64,000 nt of DNA. Source: Nemophila menziesii (taxonomy: Eukaryota > Streptophyta > Magnoliopsida > Boraginales > Hydrophyllaceae). Every line of letters begins with the position of its first letter. Within the stretch, counting starts at the first letter, position 1. The DNA is taken from NCBI GenBank assembly GCA_029959085.1, contig JARWIR010000008.1, positions 21,066,001-21,130,000 on the forward strand. Direction: 5' to 3'. A program made the position numbers and the translations under genes. The notes under the pieces are model-generated. The model was not told the DNA's origin. It worked only from the letters and a program-made list of their open reading frames with translations, and did no database searches. Positions 1 through 12,700 of this stretch are shown here, piece after piece.

Positions 1-993
1 TTTGAACAAATTTAATGAAAAAAAGAAACTTAAAAAAAAACATTTGAAAAAAAATAATTACAAAAAAAACATAAATTTTTCTCCAAATATATTTCTTAAA
101 GTTATTTTTTATAAATAAATTAAAAATTAAAAAACTCCAATTAAATAAAATATGAAAAATCTTATCTTTTTTTTTTGTTCAAAGTGAAAAATCTTATCTT
201 ACATATGTGAAAAATCTATAGTATGTATAATTTTATAATTTTAGTAACTAACTATCAAAATGTTGTATGTTTTGTTATTATTAATTATTTGATGAAAAAT
301 TTACCTATACATATAATTTCAGTAAGATGTAAAAAAACCAAGAGAAGTTTACATGCAAAATCAAAATTAGTTAGGATACTTTTAGTTAAATGATTTTAAT
401 AAATGGTCTGTTGCATATGTTATTATGATGCAAAGGGGATGAGTTTGTGACAACATTTGCGATGGAATCTAAACTAGCAGAAACTAGAGGAATTTGTTTG
501 GTGTGCATGGTTGCACCAAATTTTTCACCTACTAGCGTTATCATAGAAAGGATATGCCTTGAGATAATGACCCACCTTGATCGAGATAGTTTTTCATTCT
601 CTACATGTCTATGTAATATTTTGAAAGATATTGCTTACTATTTCGTTATTTGTAAGTTACGTATCTCATGTGTTAAGAAATTGTAACCGTGTTGCTGATT
701 AGGTTACGAAACAGAAGTTTAGTAGCATCTTGTTTAGCTTATGCCTTCATTTCCCCCTCCCCTAATTAGCACATCTTTTCTATGACGATGTGCCATCCTT
801 AGGGATCAATTAACTTTACTTTTAATGTATTAGTTCTACTTCTATTGGAAAGAACTGCTTTTTAGGTATAGTTGAAGTTATATTTGAGAAAAAGAAAATT
901 CATAAGGAGTAGGCTAATCAAATAATTATTAAATATATTTTAAATAGAAGTCTTTGAAATAACTTATAGTCCTAACTATACCCTGCTGTTTGG
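1..993. other. AT-rich intergenic DNA, nothing recognised
   Basis: Very AT-rich sequence with many A and T runs. A 79-codon open frame at 447-686 matches nothing I recognise and is probably chance. I see no RNA gene, terminal repeat or clear promoter. Confidence 0.5.
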
Positions 994-1017
994 GTGGCTG
1001 TGTTGTCAATAGTAGGA

Positions 1018-4000
1018 TATGAACACTTCCTCTTATTAATACACCATCAAGACACACATACTAAAAGAAGGTTTTATTTCCAGAACTTCTGGATTAAGGC
1101 AAAAGATTGCCTTAATATAGTGTTGGAAAGGTTTGGAACTCTAAGGATAATGAACAAATTTTTAAAACTAAATAGTCTTTCCACAGATTATGAAAGTGTA
1201 AAACTTTACTCACTAACTAGAGCAAAAACAAATTTCAAAATAATAGAAAAACAAGAAACATTTATGAAAAGACTCGAAGACATATCTAATGCCCAAAATA
1301 ATCATTCTGATTGAGTTGAATTTAATGCTATTGTTAAAACTATTGAGGAAATTTGGACTATAGAGGAAGACAATTGAAAATCTATATCTAGAAATATATG
1401 GCTTAATAAGGGAGATAGGAATACAACCTTCCATGCCTATACTAAAGAAATATAAAAGTTAATAAAATAGAAATGATACCAAATGAGATAGGAGAATAGT
1501 TGGAGAAGTCTCATGAGATTGTTAATAATATCTCTAACAATTTCTCAAATATTATTAAGTCAGTAGGTAAGAGAGACTTTAAGTACATCTTAGAGGTTAT
1601 TAAACTAGTAAAAAGTTGATCGTAAGACTACCAACCTTAATAAAAAAAACTTGAAGTCAGTTAAATGAATGAGGCTATTTGGAACCGAGGGCTAATTAAG
1701 CCCCAAAACCAGATGGTATTCCCAGATTTTTCTACAAGCATAATTGGGATATTTTTAAAATTGATGTGGTTAAACTTATAAATAATTTTTGGTATATTGG
1801 AGGAGGTCTAGAGGATAGTAATCAAACCTTTATATCCCTTATACCCAAAGTTGATATTCTTATTAATATTAAACAATATAAAGCCATTAGTTGTTCTAAC
1901 TTTATCTATATAATAATTTCTAAAATTAATGATAACAAAATGCAACCTATTATGGGTGTAATTGTTCATGAAATCAATCATCTTTTATCCCAAATAGACA
2001 TATACGTAAAAATACCTTAATTACACATCAACTGTGCATATTCGTTAAAAGAAAGAATAACACTAAGAAATATTACATGTCTGTTAAAGATAATATTCAA
2101 AAGGCTTACGAATTTGTGGAATGAGATTTTCTTGAATGCCTATTAAAGAAAATGGGGTTTAACACCAATTGGACACAAAAGACCACGAGATGTGTGACAT
2201 CTGTTACTTACTCCATACTTATTAGTAGTACCCCTGCCGTATTCCTAAACCTCGAAGAGGAATTAGACAAGGGGACCCCCTCCCCTCCTTATTTTTGCAT
2301 TGCAACCCAAACACTTACCGCTTTGATAAATAATAATGTGGACAATGGACTTCTAGAGGGTATAAAACTTAATAAACATTGTCCTAGCATCACCCACTTG
2401 TTATTTACTGATGACAGTATTTTTTTTCCTAAAAGAATCCTGTGAGGAAATTAATAGCTTTAGATATAGTAAATAAATACGGATATGCTACAGGGTTGAC
2501 TCTGAATTTGAATAAGAGTGGGCTAACTTTTAGCTCTAATACCCCAGCCTTGATACAGAATATATTTTCTAATAGAATCAATATGAAAAAAAACAATGTT
2601 AACTTGGTAACTATTTGGAATTTCCCACTGACTGAGGAAGGTCCAAAGCTAGATACCTAAAACCCCACGTGGATAGAACTTTGGCCAAAATTAGTAAGTA
2701 GAAACACCTTTTTCTATCAGAAGCTGGAAAAGAATACTTATTAAATAAGTTATTCATACCAAATTATTTTATGTGTCCTTATCTACTACCTATCAAAATA
2801 TGTGATAACATTTCTTCCTTCATTGCAAAATTTTGGTGGGAAAATAGTAAGAAAAATAAGGTTCACTGGGGCAGTTGGAAAATACTTACCAAAAATAAAT
2901 TGTAGGGTGGACTAGATTTTAAAGACCTAAATGCCATGAATTTGAATATGTTAAGTAAACAATCATGGAAGTTTATGAAAAATACTAACTACCTTGTCTA
3001 CAAAATGCTTAAAAGGTAAATATTTTTCTACTTGTTCTTTTTTGGAAGCCAGAATTGGAAACTCTCCCTCTTGGGGATGTAGAGTCCTTTTGGCTGGTAG
3101 GGAGGTAATAACCATGGGTATTACGTGGAAAAAAGGTGATGGTATGGCTATTAATCCTCAAAGGGATATTTGGATTACCAATGGGGATTCTTTAAACATA
3201 CAAAAAAACCCCAAATATCACAAAAGTAAGCCATTTTTTATGAGAGTCAAAGAAATTGAATATTTCTCTGATTAACCGAAATTTCTTTAAGGATATTGCT
3301 ACTAAAATAGTATGTACTTTCATCCTGTTTAGTGGTGGTCAAGATTGACCTTATTGGTCCTATGATAAAGATGGAAAATTTAGTGTAAAAAAGGCACAAC
3401 TATCAATAAAATTGAAAAAAGATTAGTTGGAAAAGATAAAAGAGCACAAAACGGCTTCCATATCACATACTTCCCCCACTGAGATATGGAAAATGATCTG
3501 GAAGCTTAAGGTTATTCCTAAAACTAGGAATATAATGTGGAGGGCTATTAAAAACCTACTCCCAGCTGAGAAGAACTTATGAAAGAGAAGAATAACTACT
3601 GAGAGTACTTGTAAAAATTATAACAAAGATACTAAAACAATAGAACACTTGCTTTTATTTTCCTATGGGCAAAAGTTGTATGGTTTTCCTCATCTCTGAG
3701 CCTAAACAATTTTTTATAACTCTGATAGGATTGATAAGTGGATACTAAGAGTTAATAATGTAGAATACGGTCTTTATGATAAAAAGAAGGAATGCTGTAT
3801 TTGTTTGTATCATATTTTGGAATATCTGGAAAAGTAGGAATGTCTTCTTATATAACAATGAAAATTTGAACTCTATAAACATTGTTAAAAAATCAGTTGA
3901 AACTTGGAAGGAAATCAAACACATTAACCACTCTCATGATGAAAATTCTGAAGAATGTGTCAAAGGCGTCAAATATGTCAAATGCTATTACGGGTAATGA

Positions 4001-4705
4001 TAAAATAAGGATCAGTGAAGCTAAACGAAATGAGATTAAAAATTATTAAACAAGTAAATCGAAATATAAAAACATATGTGTAACATAATAAATGATCATA
4101 AATCTTCTATTCAAGTAAACTCTAATACTATTTACCATAAAAGGAATGAAGAAGGAAATATACAAGAAACTATTAATACTAAATCTAGTGGCAGTAACAC
4201 GTCTAACTCCCACATAAAATGTTAGAATCAACAATATGAAAATCCCGTATCAAATATTAACATGAAGCTTTGGACTTTCCCACCTTAGAATTTAGTTAAA
4301 ATAAATTGTGATGCCTCTGTTATTATAATTAAGCAGTAATTGCTTGTATAACAAGGGATTGCATCGGAGAGTTACTTGACCGTGGAGCATGGAATATTGT
4401 AGCTAAATCGACAAAATAAGCTGAAGCCATGGGAATTTTGAAAGCTTGCCTTCTAGCCAAAGATTTGAAGAACATAAAGGTTATCATTGAGAATGGCTGC
4501 CATGATATCATCCACCCCCTATCAAACAATACTTTTATTGATAAACCAAAATTTTGTATTATTATTAACAATATATATTTGTAACAAACAATTGTAATCC
4601 TGTCTTCTCATTTATCACGAGAGATAGTAATGCAATAGCTGTCTGGGTTTCCAAATGCAAGCTTGTAGGCAAGTTGTTTGGTAACTAGCTTAACCCTCTC
4701 CAAAC
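1018..4705 (+). pseudogene. Decayed L1-like LINE, ORF2 remnant (linker-RT-zf-RVT-RNase H)
   Basis: Frame-broken remains of a plant LINE ORF2 in the expected order. At 1060-1440 is the endonuclease-RT linker, including the stretch NIWLNKGDRNTTFHAYTKE. RT blocks at 1766-2020 read FISLIPK and YKAISCSNFIYIIISK, and at 2152-2445 the catalytic box reads HLLFTDDSIFF in place of the usual FADD or YADD. The thumb region with a KFWWEN block follows at 2700-2990. The zf-RVT and connection region at 3600-3997 holds FWNIWKSRNVF. RNase H begins near 4285 with VKINCDAS. Frameshifts and stops separate every block, so it is dead. The endonuclease domain is missing, as in a 5' truncation. It is close in sequence to the minus-strand LINE at 9765-13790. 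Confidence 0.85.
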
Positions 4706-6156
4706 CTAGTTAACCAATTTATTGAAACTTGGAGCCCTTACTAGAAGTGTTGGCTGATTCTTGTAATCTATATGCTTTTAATGGAAATATTTGGAACAAA
4801 AAAAAATGTTTTTCCCGATATTCTAAACTACAAGCGATTATGTCAAAAATTCATCTGATTCCAAGTTTTAAGAAGTGGAAAGCCATAGATGTTGAAGCCC
4901 CAAACTCGTGGTTTGTCACATAACACTCTTTGATATGGTATAGATCTAATGTTAATGTGTCTTAGGATATGGTGAAAGTACACTAGACGGTACCTTTCTG
5001 CCAACTCCGCGACCTTCGTAACATAGCTGAAGTGACCACCTAATTGGTGAGGGTAGCCCAATACCTCGAGTAACCTCAAGGTTATTAGAGAAGATAATTT
5101 GCTCCATATCTTTGAGATGCTCACAAAGTTCTATGGCTACCAATACCACCCGAGCCTTGCCTTTGGTGGCCGACAAACAGAACATAGACTATGAGTGTGA
5201 AACCCGAATTCTATTTGATTTATGAATTTCCACAACTCAAATACTCGTGGGCTCCCACGAGGCAGTAAACAATGCATCACACAAATATGTAATACTCCGC
5301 GTCCCTTCCTAAAACGACCCATCCTGATATGTTTGACTCATTTCCGGTTTGTGTCTTAACTCTTGCCCTGACCACTGGGGCCCAAATAATTCCTTAACCA
5401 ATTTCCCCGTTGAAAAAGTAAAAACTCACATCTCAATATCTCCCTTTTTATGGTACACCTTCATCTTGGTTTTCTGTATATTCCATACCATGCTTATCAC
5501 GTAAGATCTTATAACTTTTGCGTCCCACCCCATTTTTCAAAGGACCAGGTTATATTGAGAGCCTAATCAGCAAATATTACTCACATATTTTTATCGATTG
5601 AATTTGAAAGGTCGATCCTACCCAAATGAACATGCTAATAAGGAAAAATAAAAGCAAATGAGTAATAAGTACCAACTGTAATCCCTCATGCGATGTCGTT
5701 GCTTCAAATTACACATCGCTGTGAGTGAGTTTTTACGTCATTTACAGACAAATATATCAAATAGGTTGGTATAAGTAGTCCAACAACCTTAGACTTAACA
5801 ATAGATGAGATTGAAAGAGACTAATTCTCCATATCCACCTCAATATCTATCATCCCCATACCCTAGTCCCGCATCCCCAAATCTTGATTCACCATCCCCA
5901 TCTTTTGCTTATGCTTGCAAAAATGTAATTTTTCCTTAAAACTACTAGATCATAGTTCTACAACCCCATATTTTTGTTTCCTTTATCTTTTTTGTGTCTA
6001 CCATTTTAAATACATCTCCACGCATTGCTATATACTCTCTAAAAGTTTCATAATCATAAGTGATAATGCGAATGAGTCTTTTCACTAGTTCTGCATAAGC
6101 ATTGATTACTCTTCCAAATTTTTATTGTAACTTCATGTTGAATTTTTTCATTTTGT
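4706..6156. other. Unassigned intergenic or repeat-derived DNA
   Basis: No coding family is recognised. The stretch at 4960-5400 is less AT-rich and has overlapping minus-strand open frames of 61-93 codons, but none resembles a known domain. It may be an old element. Confidence 0.4.
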
Positions 6157-6571
6157 TGTCAATTAGTTGGGAAGAAAAAACACAGAGATATAATAAAAAC
6201 ACAAAAATTGATGACAAAAAAATAAAGGATACACAAGATTTACATAGTTTGGAAAATTGCCTACGTCCATGGAGGTTCACACCATATCACTATAATATAG
6301 AAAACATTGAACAAGAAGAACAACCCTCTTCTATGTTCAACAAGAATCACTCTTATGTTTTCTCACAAGTGTATCACTCGCACTCACTTTGATGGTCTCA
6401 CACCTCTCTCTAATTCTTATACACATACTACATATATATAGGAGAGAATATTTGGAACCAAAGATAACTTGGTGTCCAAGACAACTTGAAGTCTAAGAAA
6501 AGCTAAATTAGGTAACAAAGTTTATTGTAGCCAAATTACTCGGTCCCACCCACGTTTCCATAAATATAACA
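6157..6571 (-). mobile_element. Copia LTR, minus orientation
   Basis: Read on the minus strand, a polypurine stretch AAGTGGGAGAA (about 6572-6582) is followed by TGTTATATTTATGG at 6571, a normal 3' LTR start. The segment contains a block near 6250-6290 typical of plant copia LTRs (GGAAAATTGCCTACGTCCAT on the plus strand). The outer end near 6157 (TG on plus, CA on minus) is a best guess. It lies directly after the copia RNase H remnant, as the 3' LTR should. Confidence 0.6.
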
Positions 6572-6650
6572 TTCTCCCACTTGGATTCTTATCCAATAAC
6601 CAAATACACTTGACTATCATATGAACACGGTATGAACCTCAAACGACCTT

Positions 6651-7115
6651 TTATCTTTGAAGGCCAATTGAAACCGAATAGTAATTTAGTTTCTCGACAG
6701 ATTCCACCTTAGTGAACATGTCTTTCGGATTCTCACTTGTATGGATCATAGTTAGACTCAATATCCCATCCTCAAGAAGCAATCGAATGAAATGATAAAT
6801 CTTCCCAATATGCTTAGTCCTCTTGTGAGATGTTGAATTCTTAGCAATTTGGATTGTACTTTGACTATCACGGTACAACTTGATATTTCCTTAATGCATG
6901 TATATTTCCTCCACTAAGCCTTTGAGCCAAATCATTTCCTTGCTAGCTTCCGTAGCTGCAATATAATATGCCTATGTGGTGGAAAGAGAACTACATTTTT
7001 TAACCGAGAAATCCAGCTGATTGCTGCACTACCAAGGGTAGACACATATCTCGTAGTGCTCCTTCTTCCATCTAATTCCTCAGCCAAATCTGAATCAACT
7101 TAACACAAAGACTAA
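6651..7115 (-). pseudogene. Ty1-copia polyprotein C-terminal RNase H remnant
   Basis: On the minus strand this encodes the end of a copia pol polyprotein. Near 6940-6960 is YYIAATEASKEMIWLKGL, the usual YIAATEA(S/A)KE block. From 6878 come YRDSQSTIQIAKN, KRTKHIGKIYHFIR and ENPKDMFTK, ending at a stop at 6651. Upstream, near 7050-7110, is the DLAEELDGRRSTT type block. A stop splits the frame near 6885 and the rest of pol is missing. The LTR at 7128-8578 truncates it upstream. Confidence 0.85.
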
Positions 7116-7127
7116 CCTCTGGTCCTT

Positions 7128-8578
7128 TGTCGTCCTCAAAGGTGTGATAAATGAATCGACATCCTTAAGAGCTACTACTTGCAAGTGTATGGATCATTGA
7201 AAAGTACGATAATAAGTAGAGGGGTTATCGTTCTCCACATGGACTATGGGGTTAATTCTTTTGTGTTTAAAGGAAGCGTGGAGGGGGTGAGTTGCAAATA
7301 ACTAAACTAAAAGAAGATTTATGTTTTGTTTTTTGGAATTAAAAAATGAAGTGCAAATAATTAATTATTTATTAAATAACTAAAGGTCGGAATTAAAGAT
7401 TACTAAGAATGTAGATGAGAAGATAGCTTGGGAGTCGATGATCCCCACTAGCTATGAATTTACACGTTTATTGATATAAGACCGAATGGTAATTTAGCAG
7501 TATCCAACATTCTAAAATCTTCCTAAACCCCTCCTGAGTAGATAGAGGGATGTCCTACAATGCTAGGTCTCCCAAGTGACCCTACAACACTTTCAAACGT
7601 AGTTAAACCTAACCTAATTAACTACCTAGTTAGTCAAGACCTTTCGGTTCAATAACCCACACCGAACAATTATATATTATTTTCCTTAAACCGACCCCCT
7701 ACTGGGCGACATTCAATCTTACTAAACCCAATTCACTATGTGATCAATGTAAGGGCTGAAAAATACAATACAAATATAAAATAAATGCAAACTACTCACT
7801 TCATTTCAATAGTAATATCCCAATCACAATAAAACATCATAAATGGAAAACTAGGGTTCATACGTTAAGTGTTTATTAAGCTAATAAAGATAAAGTTCAT
7901 TCTAAAACAATGATTAAGAATGATAGAATCATGTTTAGAACAAAAAAGTAATAAAAATAGAGTTAAGAATTATTGAAAACTATGAAGGAATGGTCCATCA
8001 ATGGTGGATACCTTTACTGTCTTCTTCTTCTTCTTCTTCTCTCTGCTCGCAGGAGAATTTCTTTTTGATAATGACTAAGGACCCTTCTCTAATTCTAATT
8101 CTTGGTATTTAAAGGTCCATAAAATGTTTTCTGGGTTGTGGGTCATTTTTAAGTGGCCAAACCCAACCCAAAAATGTTGTACTCAAGAGGGGACAAGTTC
8201 GAACCACGACATCGGATTTTATAATAACTTTTTCATTTCAACGCCGAATCGCAAACCGTCAAATCCTATGTGTTCATGACTTCAAATACTATCTAGATAT
8301 GTAAGGGATCCTCTATAATATTTTCCAATCTTGCGTGGCATATCGAACAATTCACTTTCCAAATCTGGCTGACACATGCTTTCACTTTCTAGAAATGGTC
8401 GAATCTTCCTTTCTCGCCATAAATAGGAGATGATCTTGCGTTCTTCACTTCTTATAATCATCTCGGAGTGTCATAACATCCAAGTATCTAAGAGATGCAC
8501 ACTTAACACATAAATTATGCACAAAATCTCTAAAAGTAGCATAAACATTGAAACTAGACAAGAAAGTGTAAAACATCA
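7128..8578 (-). mobile_element. Athila-type LTR, minus orientation (solo or truncated)
   Basis: Reversed, this starts TGATGTTTTACACTTTC at 8578. It ends in a TTATCACACC block followed by GACGACA near 7128, matching the ends of the LTRs at 53459-55023 and 17645-19148. Its start also matches the LTR fragment at 49280 (TTACACTTTCTTGTCTA then TTTTTAGAGATTTT). No internal region adjoins it, so it is a solo LTR or a fragment. It abuts the copia remnant, so it probably inserted there. No clear 5-bp duplication is visible. A CTT/CTTC microsatellite lies at 8020-8042. Confidence 0.6.
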
Positions 8579-8636
8579 AATAATGGAGTAAATCCCTCAA
8601 CTAAGTCCTACACCTTCACCTTTATCTTAAGTTTCT

Positions 8637-8960
8637 GAACCTTGACCCTAAATTTAGAACTTAACCTTAAACATCAGCCTTAACCTTAACCATAACCTTA
8701 ACATTAACATTTAACCTTAAACTTTACTGTGAGCTTTGAACTTTAAACATTAACCTTAACTTTCGTCTTAACCTTAACCTTAAACTTAACCTTAACCTTA
8801 ATCAAATGAAGATTCACCGCGCTAATCCAGTCTTGAACCTTAACCTTAAACTTTCAACGTTAACATTAACATTAACCCTAAAATTAACCTTAAACTTAAA
8901 CTTGAATTTAACATTAACCTTAACCCTAAAATTAATTTTAACCATAACCTTAACTTTCAC
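8637..8960 (+). repeat. Degenerate telomere-like tract (CCTTAA variants)
   Basis: A 320-bp run dominated by CCTTAA, CATTAA and CCTTAAA units, with at least two canonical AACCCTAAA units near 8870 and 8925. Units are imperfect and irregularly spaced, so this is an interstitial telomere-like satellite, not a clean telomere. An LTLTLKL-like open frame here (8806-9009) is an artefact of the repeat. Confidence 0.75.
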
Positions 8961-8971
8961 CTATGGAAACT

Positions 8972-8984
8972 GGGTTCGATTCCC
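8972..8984 (+). promoter_or_regulatory. tRNA-type B-box (GGGTTCGATTCCC)
   Basis: GGGTTCGATTCCC is a near-perfect RNA polymerase III B-box, followed by an A/T-rich tail. No matching A-box or cloverleaf is visible, because the telomere-like tract lies immediately upstream. It may be the remnant of a SINE. Confidence 0.4.
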
Positions 8985-9484
8985 ACTCATGAAACAAATT
9001 TTTTCTTAAGTGTTTTCAGATTTGGGCTTTACCTAGTATATTTGTAATATAAACTTTCATATAGTACAATAATTAATATTTATAATAATAGTTATATTAG
9101 TATATTTGTATAATAAAATAAGAACTCATATATCACTATTATAATACAATACAAAACTATTTTCTTTTTATGACATCAAACTAGAAAAATTAGACTTATT
9201 GTCAAAAATTACACAAATCAATATATTTTTCATGATTTGATATGTTTTGATTATTAATTTTTTAATAAATGGCCAAATAAATAAAATGAAGTAGTATTAT
9301 TCTATTTTTTTTGGGTGATCGACACATAGAGTCTTGGAGACTAGTTTTTTGGCCTAAAGGGACTAGTGAGAATCTTACTTCTTTAAAGAGACCTCAAAAC
9401 TGACCAAATACTAAAATACCCTTACTAACACTAAAAGACAAAAAAGTGATGTCACTTTTAAGTTTCTCTCTCCACTACCCACCT

Positions 9485-9748
9485 ACCTCCGACCACCGAC
9501 CTCCGACCACCGACCTCCAACCATCGTCCTCCGACCACCGGTCACCGAAAAATATGATGAGTTTCGAAAATATGATGAGTTTTAAAAAAATTACGTGTTT
9601 TCTAAAAAAAATGACGAGTTTCTGCAAAAAATGATGAGTTTACTACAACAATTGATGAGTTTACTGCAAAAATTGAAGAGTGTACTATAAAAAAGCAGAA
9701 TATTCGATAAAAAAGCTGAGTATTAACAAAAAAAAGACGAGTATCACT
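9485..9748 (+). repeat. Two adjoining imperfect tandem repeats
   Basis: At 9485-9545 a C-rich repeat uses CCGACCACC and GACCTCCGACCACC units. At 9553-9748 a repeat of about 20 bp carries the core GATGAGTTT (variants GACGAGTTT, GAAGAGTGT, GACGAGTAT) separated by A-rich spacers. Units degrade toward the right. No coding function is apparent. Confidence 0.6.
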
Positions 9749-9764
9749 TTTACAACCCATTTAA

Positions 9765-12700
9765 TTTTTTTTTGTTCAAATGCATAATAATATAAATAGT
9801 AGAAAAAACGTTTACAAGTTTTAGCCTACCCCAGAGGGATCGGTTTCATTACAAATCATAGTGGCTAACTGTGGGGGGGGGGGATACAAGTATCCCAATT
9901 ACCAAACAAGGTGCTAAGGAGCTCCTGTTTGGCAACCCAGTCAGCTGTCCCGTTTCTACTCCTAGATACAAAAGAAAACGAAGGAGGAGATAGTTCAGCA
10001 AAACAATAAATATTACAAACTACATTTTTAATAGAATGACTCAAAACTGGAAGCCCTGATGAAAGAGGCTTCATGATAGATGCTGAATCGTTCTCTATAA
10101 TCACGCTACCAAAAGGAAAATTTGAAGCCAACTCCGTAGCTTTCAAGATTCTCGTGGCCTCTGCCTCTAACACCGAATCTTCCCCAGTTTTCCAACTATT
10201 ACCTGATACAAATTCACCATTAAAATTTCTTACTACGTTCCGCCAGTTTTTGGCGACTTTCACTTTTAACAAGCAATTGCAACTCCCATATCGGAGAAAG
10301 CTGCATCACAATTAATTTTAAATTTATTAGGAGGAGGTTTTTTCCATTTATCTTTAAATTTTGGATTTTGTTTAATGTTTTCATTAACCATTTTATCAAG
10401 ATTATCATTATTATTAACCCCACCTTTAATATCTAAAAAGTTGACATCGTTAGGGTTTGAAATTTTATAATATTGCTTCCAGTTTTCCGTAGCTTTCCTG
10501 ATTGTATTAAGGGATCAAACTTTTTGCCATTATAAGTATCTTTCCAAATATGCCACATTATAATGCAGATAAGTTCAAGAATCCTATCATGATTATTAAA
10601 TTTTATTGCTATGTTTTGTACTTGGTTTAACATCCAAAGATCAAAGCTTACAGTTGATTTATTATTTGTTTTTAAATTAAGAGGGCTGATGAACCATACA
10701 CTTTTAGCCCAAGTGCATCTGAAAAGGCATATGTACCACTGTTTCAATATTATTATCACAAATTTTACAAATATTATTTTTACTGCATTTCCGGTTAAAA
10801 AAAATTTCTTCTGTAGATAAGAGGTTTCTAATCGCTCTCCATATAAAGTTTCTAATTTTTGTTTAGGTTTCCATTTTCCAAATTAGTTTCCAAAGAATTT
10901 TATTCTAGTAATAGAGGATGTAGGATTATTCATATCTTTAATATTCTGAATAATAGTTTCATCTTCTTTCAATTTATGATAAGCTTCTTTAACTGTATAT
11001 GTACCTTTTTTACAATAATCAATACTAATTTGATCTTCACATAAAACCTTAGGTATTATCATTTTTTCTATTTTTTCTTTGATTTCTTTAGGGTATATTT
11101 GATTTAGAAAATCATTATCCCAAGATTTATCATGTTTAATTAGTTGATCAACCCAAACCAGGTTAGAACTTTTTGGTTTAATAGGTTTCTTATCATTACA
11201 TATCCAATTATGTTCATAAATATTAATACTACCACTATTACCTAGTTTCCATTTTATGTTGTTTTTAAATATATCTCTACCTATGAGGATGCTTCTCCAT
11301 CCCCGGGAAGGTGAGCTTCCAATTTTAGCTTCAAGGAAACTACAATTTTTAAAATACTTTTGTTTTAGGAGTATATAAAGAACAGATTCTTTTTTATTTA
11401 TTAGGTTCCAAGCTTGTTTTCCTAATAGAGCTTTATTCATTAGGTGTAGGTCCCTAAAACCTAAACCACCTTCAAATTTTGAGCTAGTGAGTAGTTCCCA
11501 TTTGGCCCAATGTATTCTTTTTTTACCTTTATCACCCCACCAAAAAAGAGCAATAATAGAATGAATTTTTTTTATTATATTTTTTGGAAAAATAAAATTA
11601 GACATTAAATAGTTAGGCAAGCTTTGGATTATTGCCTTTATTAATATTTCTTTCCCTCCTTCAGATAGGAAGAGGGTTTTCCAATTTTAAAATTTATTTA
11701 GAATTCTATCAATGAGGAATTGTAGGTCTTGATCTACTCCATTCAGTTGAAATTCCTAAATAATTACCTAGGTTGTTAGTTCTTTTTCATATTTAATTTT
11801 TTGGCCATTACCTTTTGTATAAAGGTTGGTGTATTAGGGCTAAAAATTACCCCACGTTTATTAAGATTAAGTCATAAGCCAGTGGCATTTTATATTTGTT
11901 CATATTATCATTAAAGGAATGTATTTCAATATTATCAGCATTAAGGAAGAAGAGACTATCATCAGCAAAGAGAAGATGAGTGATAGCTGGGCAGTTGTTT
12001 CCAATTTTAATTCCTTTGAGAAGGTAATTCTCTTTTTTTATCTCTAATTAGATCATTCAATGTTTGTGATATTATGAAAAAATTAGGAGTGAGAGTGGGT
12101 CTCCTTGTCTAATTCCTGTAGTAGGTTTTTGTATTTGATGAACCTCACCATATATCAGAATTGAGTATGTTACCGAGGTAATACATACCATTATTTTTCT
12201 TACCCAATCTTTATTAAATCCCATTTTACATAAAAGATCTTGTAGGAAATCCCATTCTATATATTCATAAGCTTTTTTAATATCTGCTTTAACTGCAACG
12301 ATATATTTTTTAGTTTTCTTCTTCTTTTAATATGGGTTACTAATTCATGTGCAATCATAGTATTTTCCTGTATCGTTCTGTTAGGATTGAATGCACTTTG
12401 ATTTTCTCCTACTAGGGAATTCATATAGGGTTGTAATCTATTAACCAATATTCTTGCTATAATCTTATAGATAAAATTAGAGCATCTAATTGGTCTATGG
12501 TGTTAAATATTGATAGGTTTATTGATTTTTGGAATTAGGGTAATAAGTGTTTGATTTAAATCAAACAGATCACCTTTATTGTTCCAAAAGTTATTTATTA
12601 CTCTCATAAGGTCAAGTTTAAAAATATCCCAGTATGTTCTAAAGAATATACCATTATAACCATCAGGACATGGTGCCTTATTAGGTCTTAGTTCCCATGT

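Noticed and set aside
8806..9009. Open frame encoding an LTLTLKLTLN-type protein
   Set aside because: It is the translation of the CCTTAA repeat tract, not a gene.
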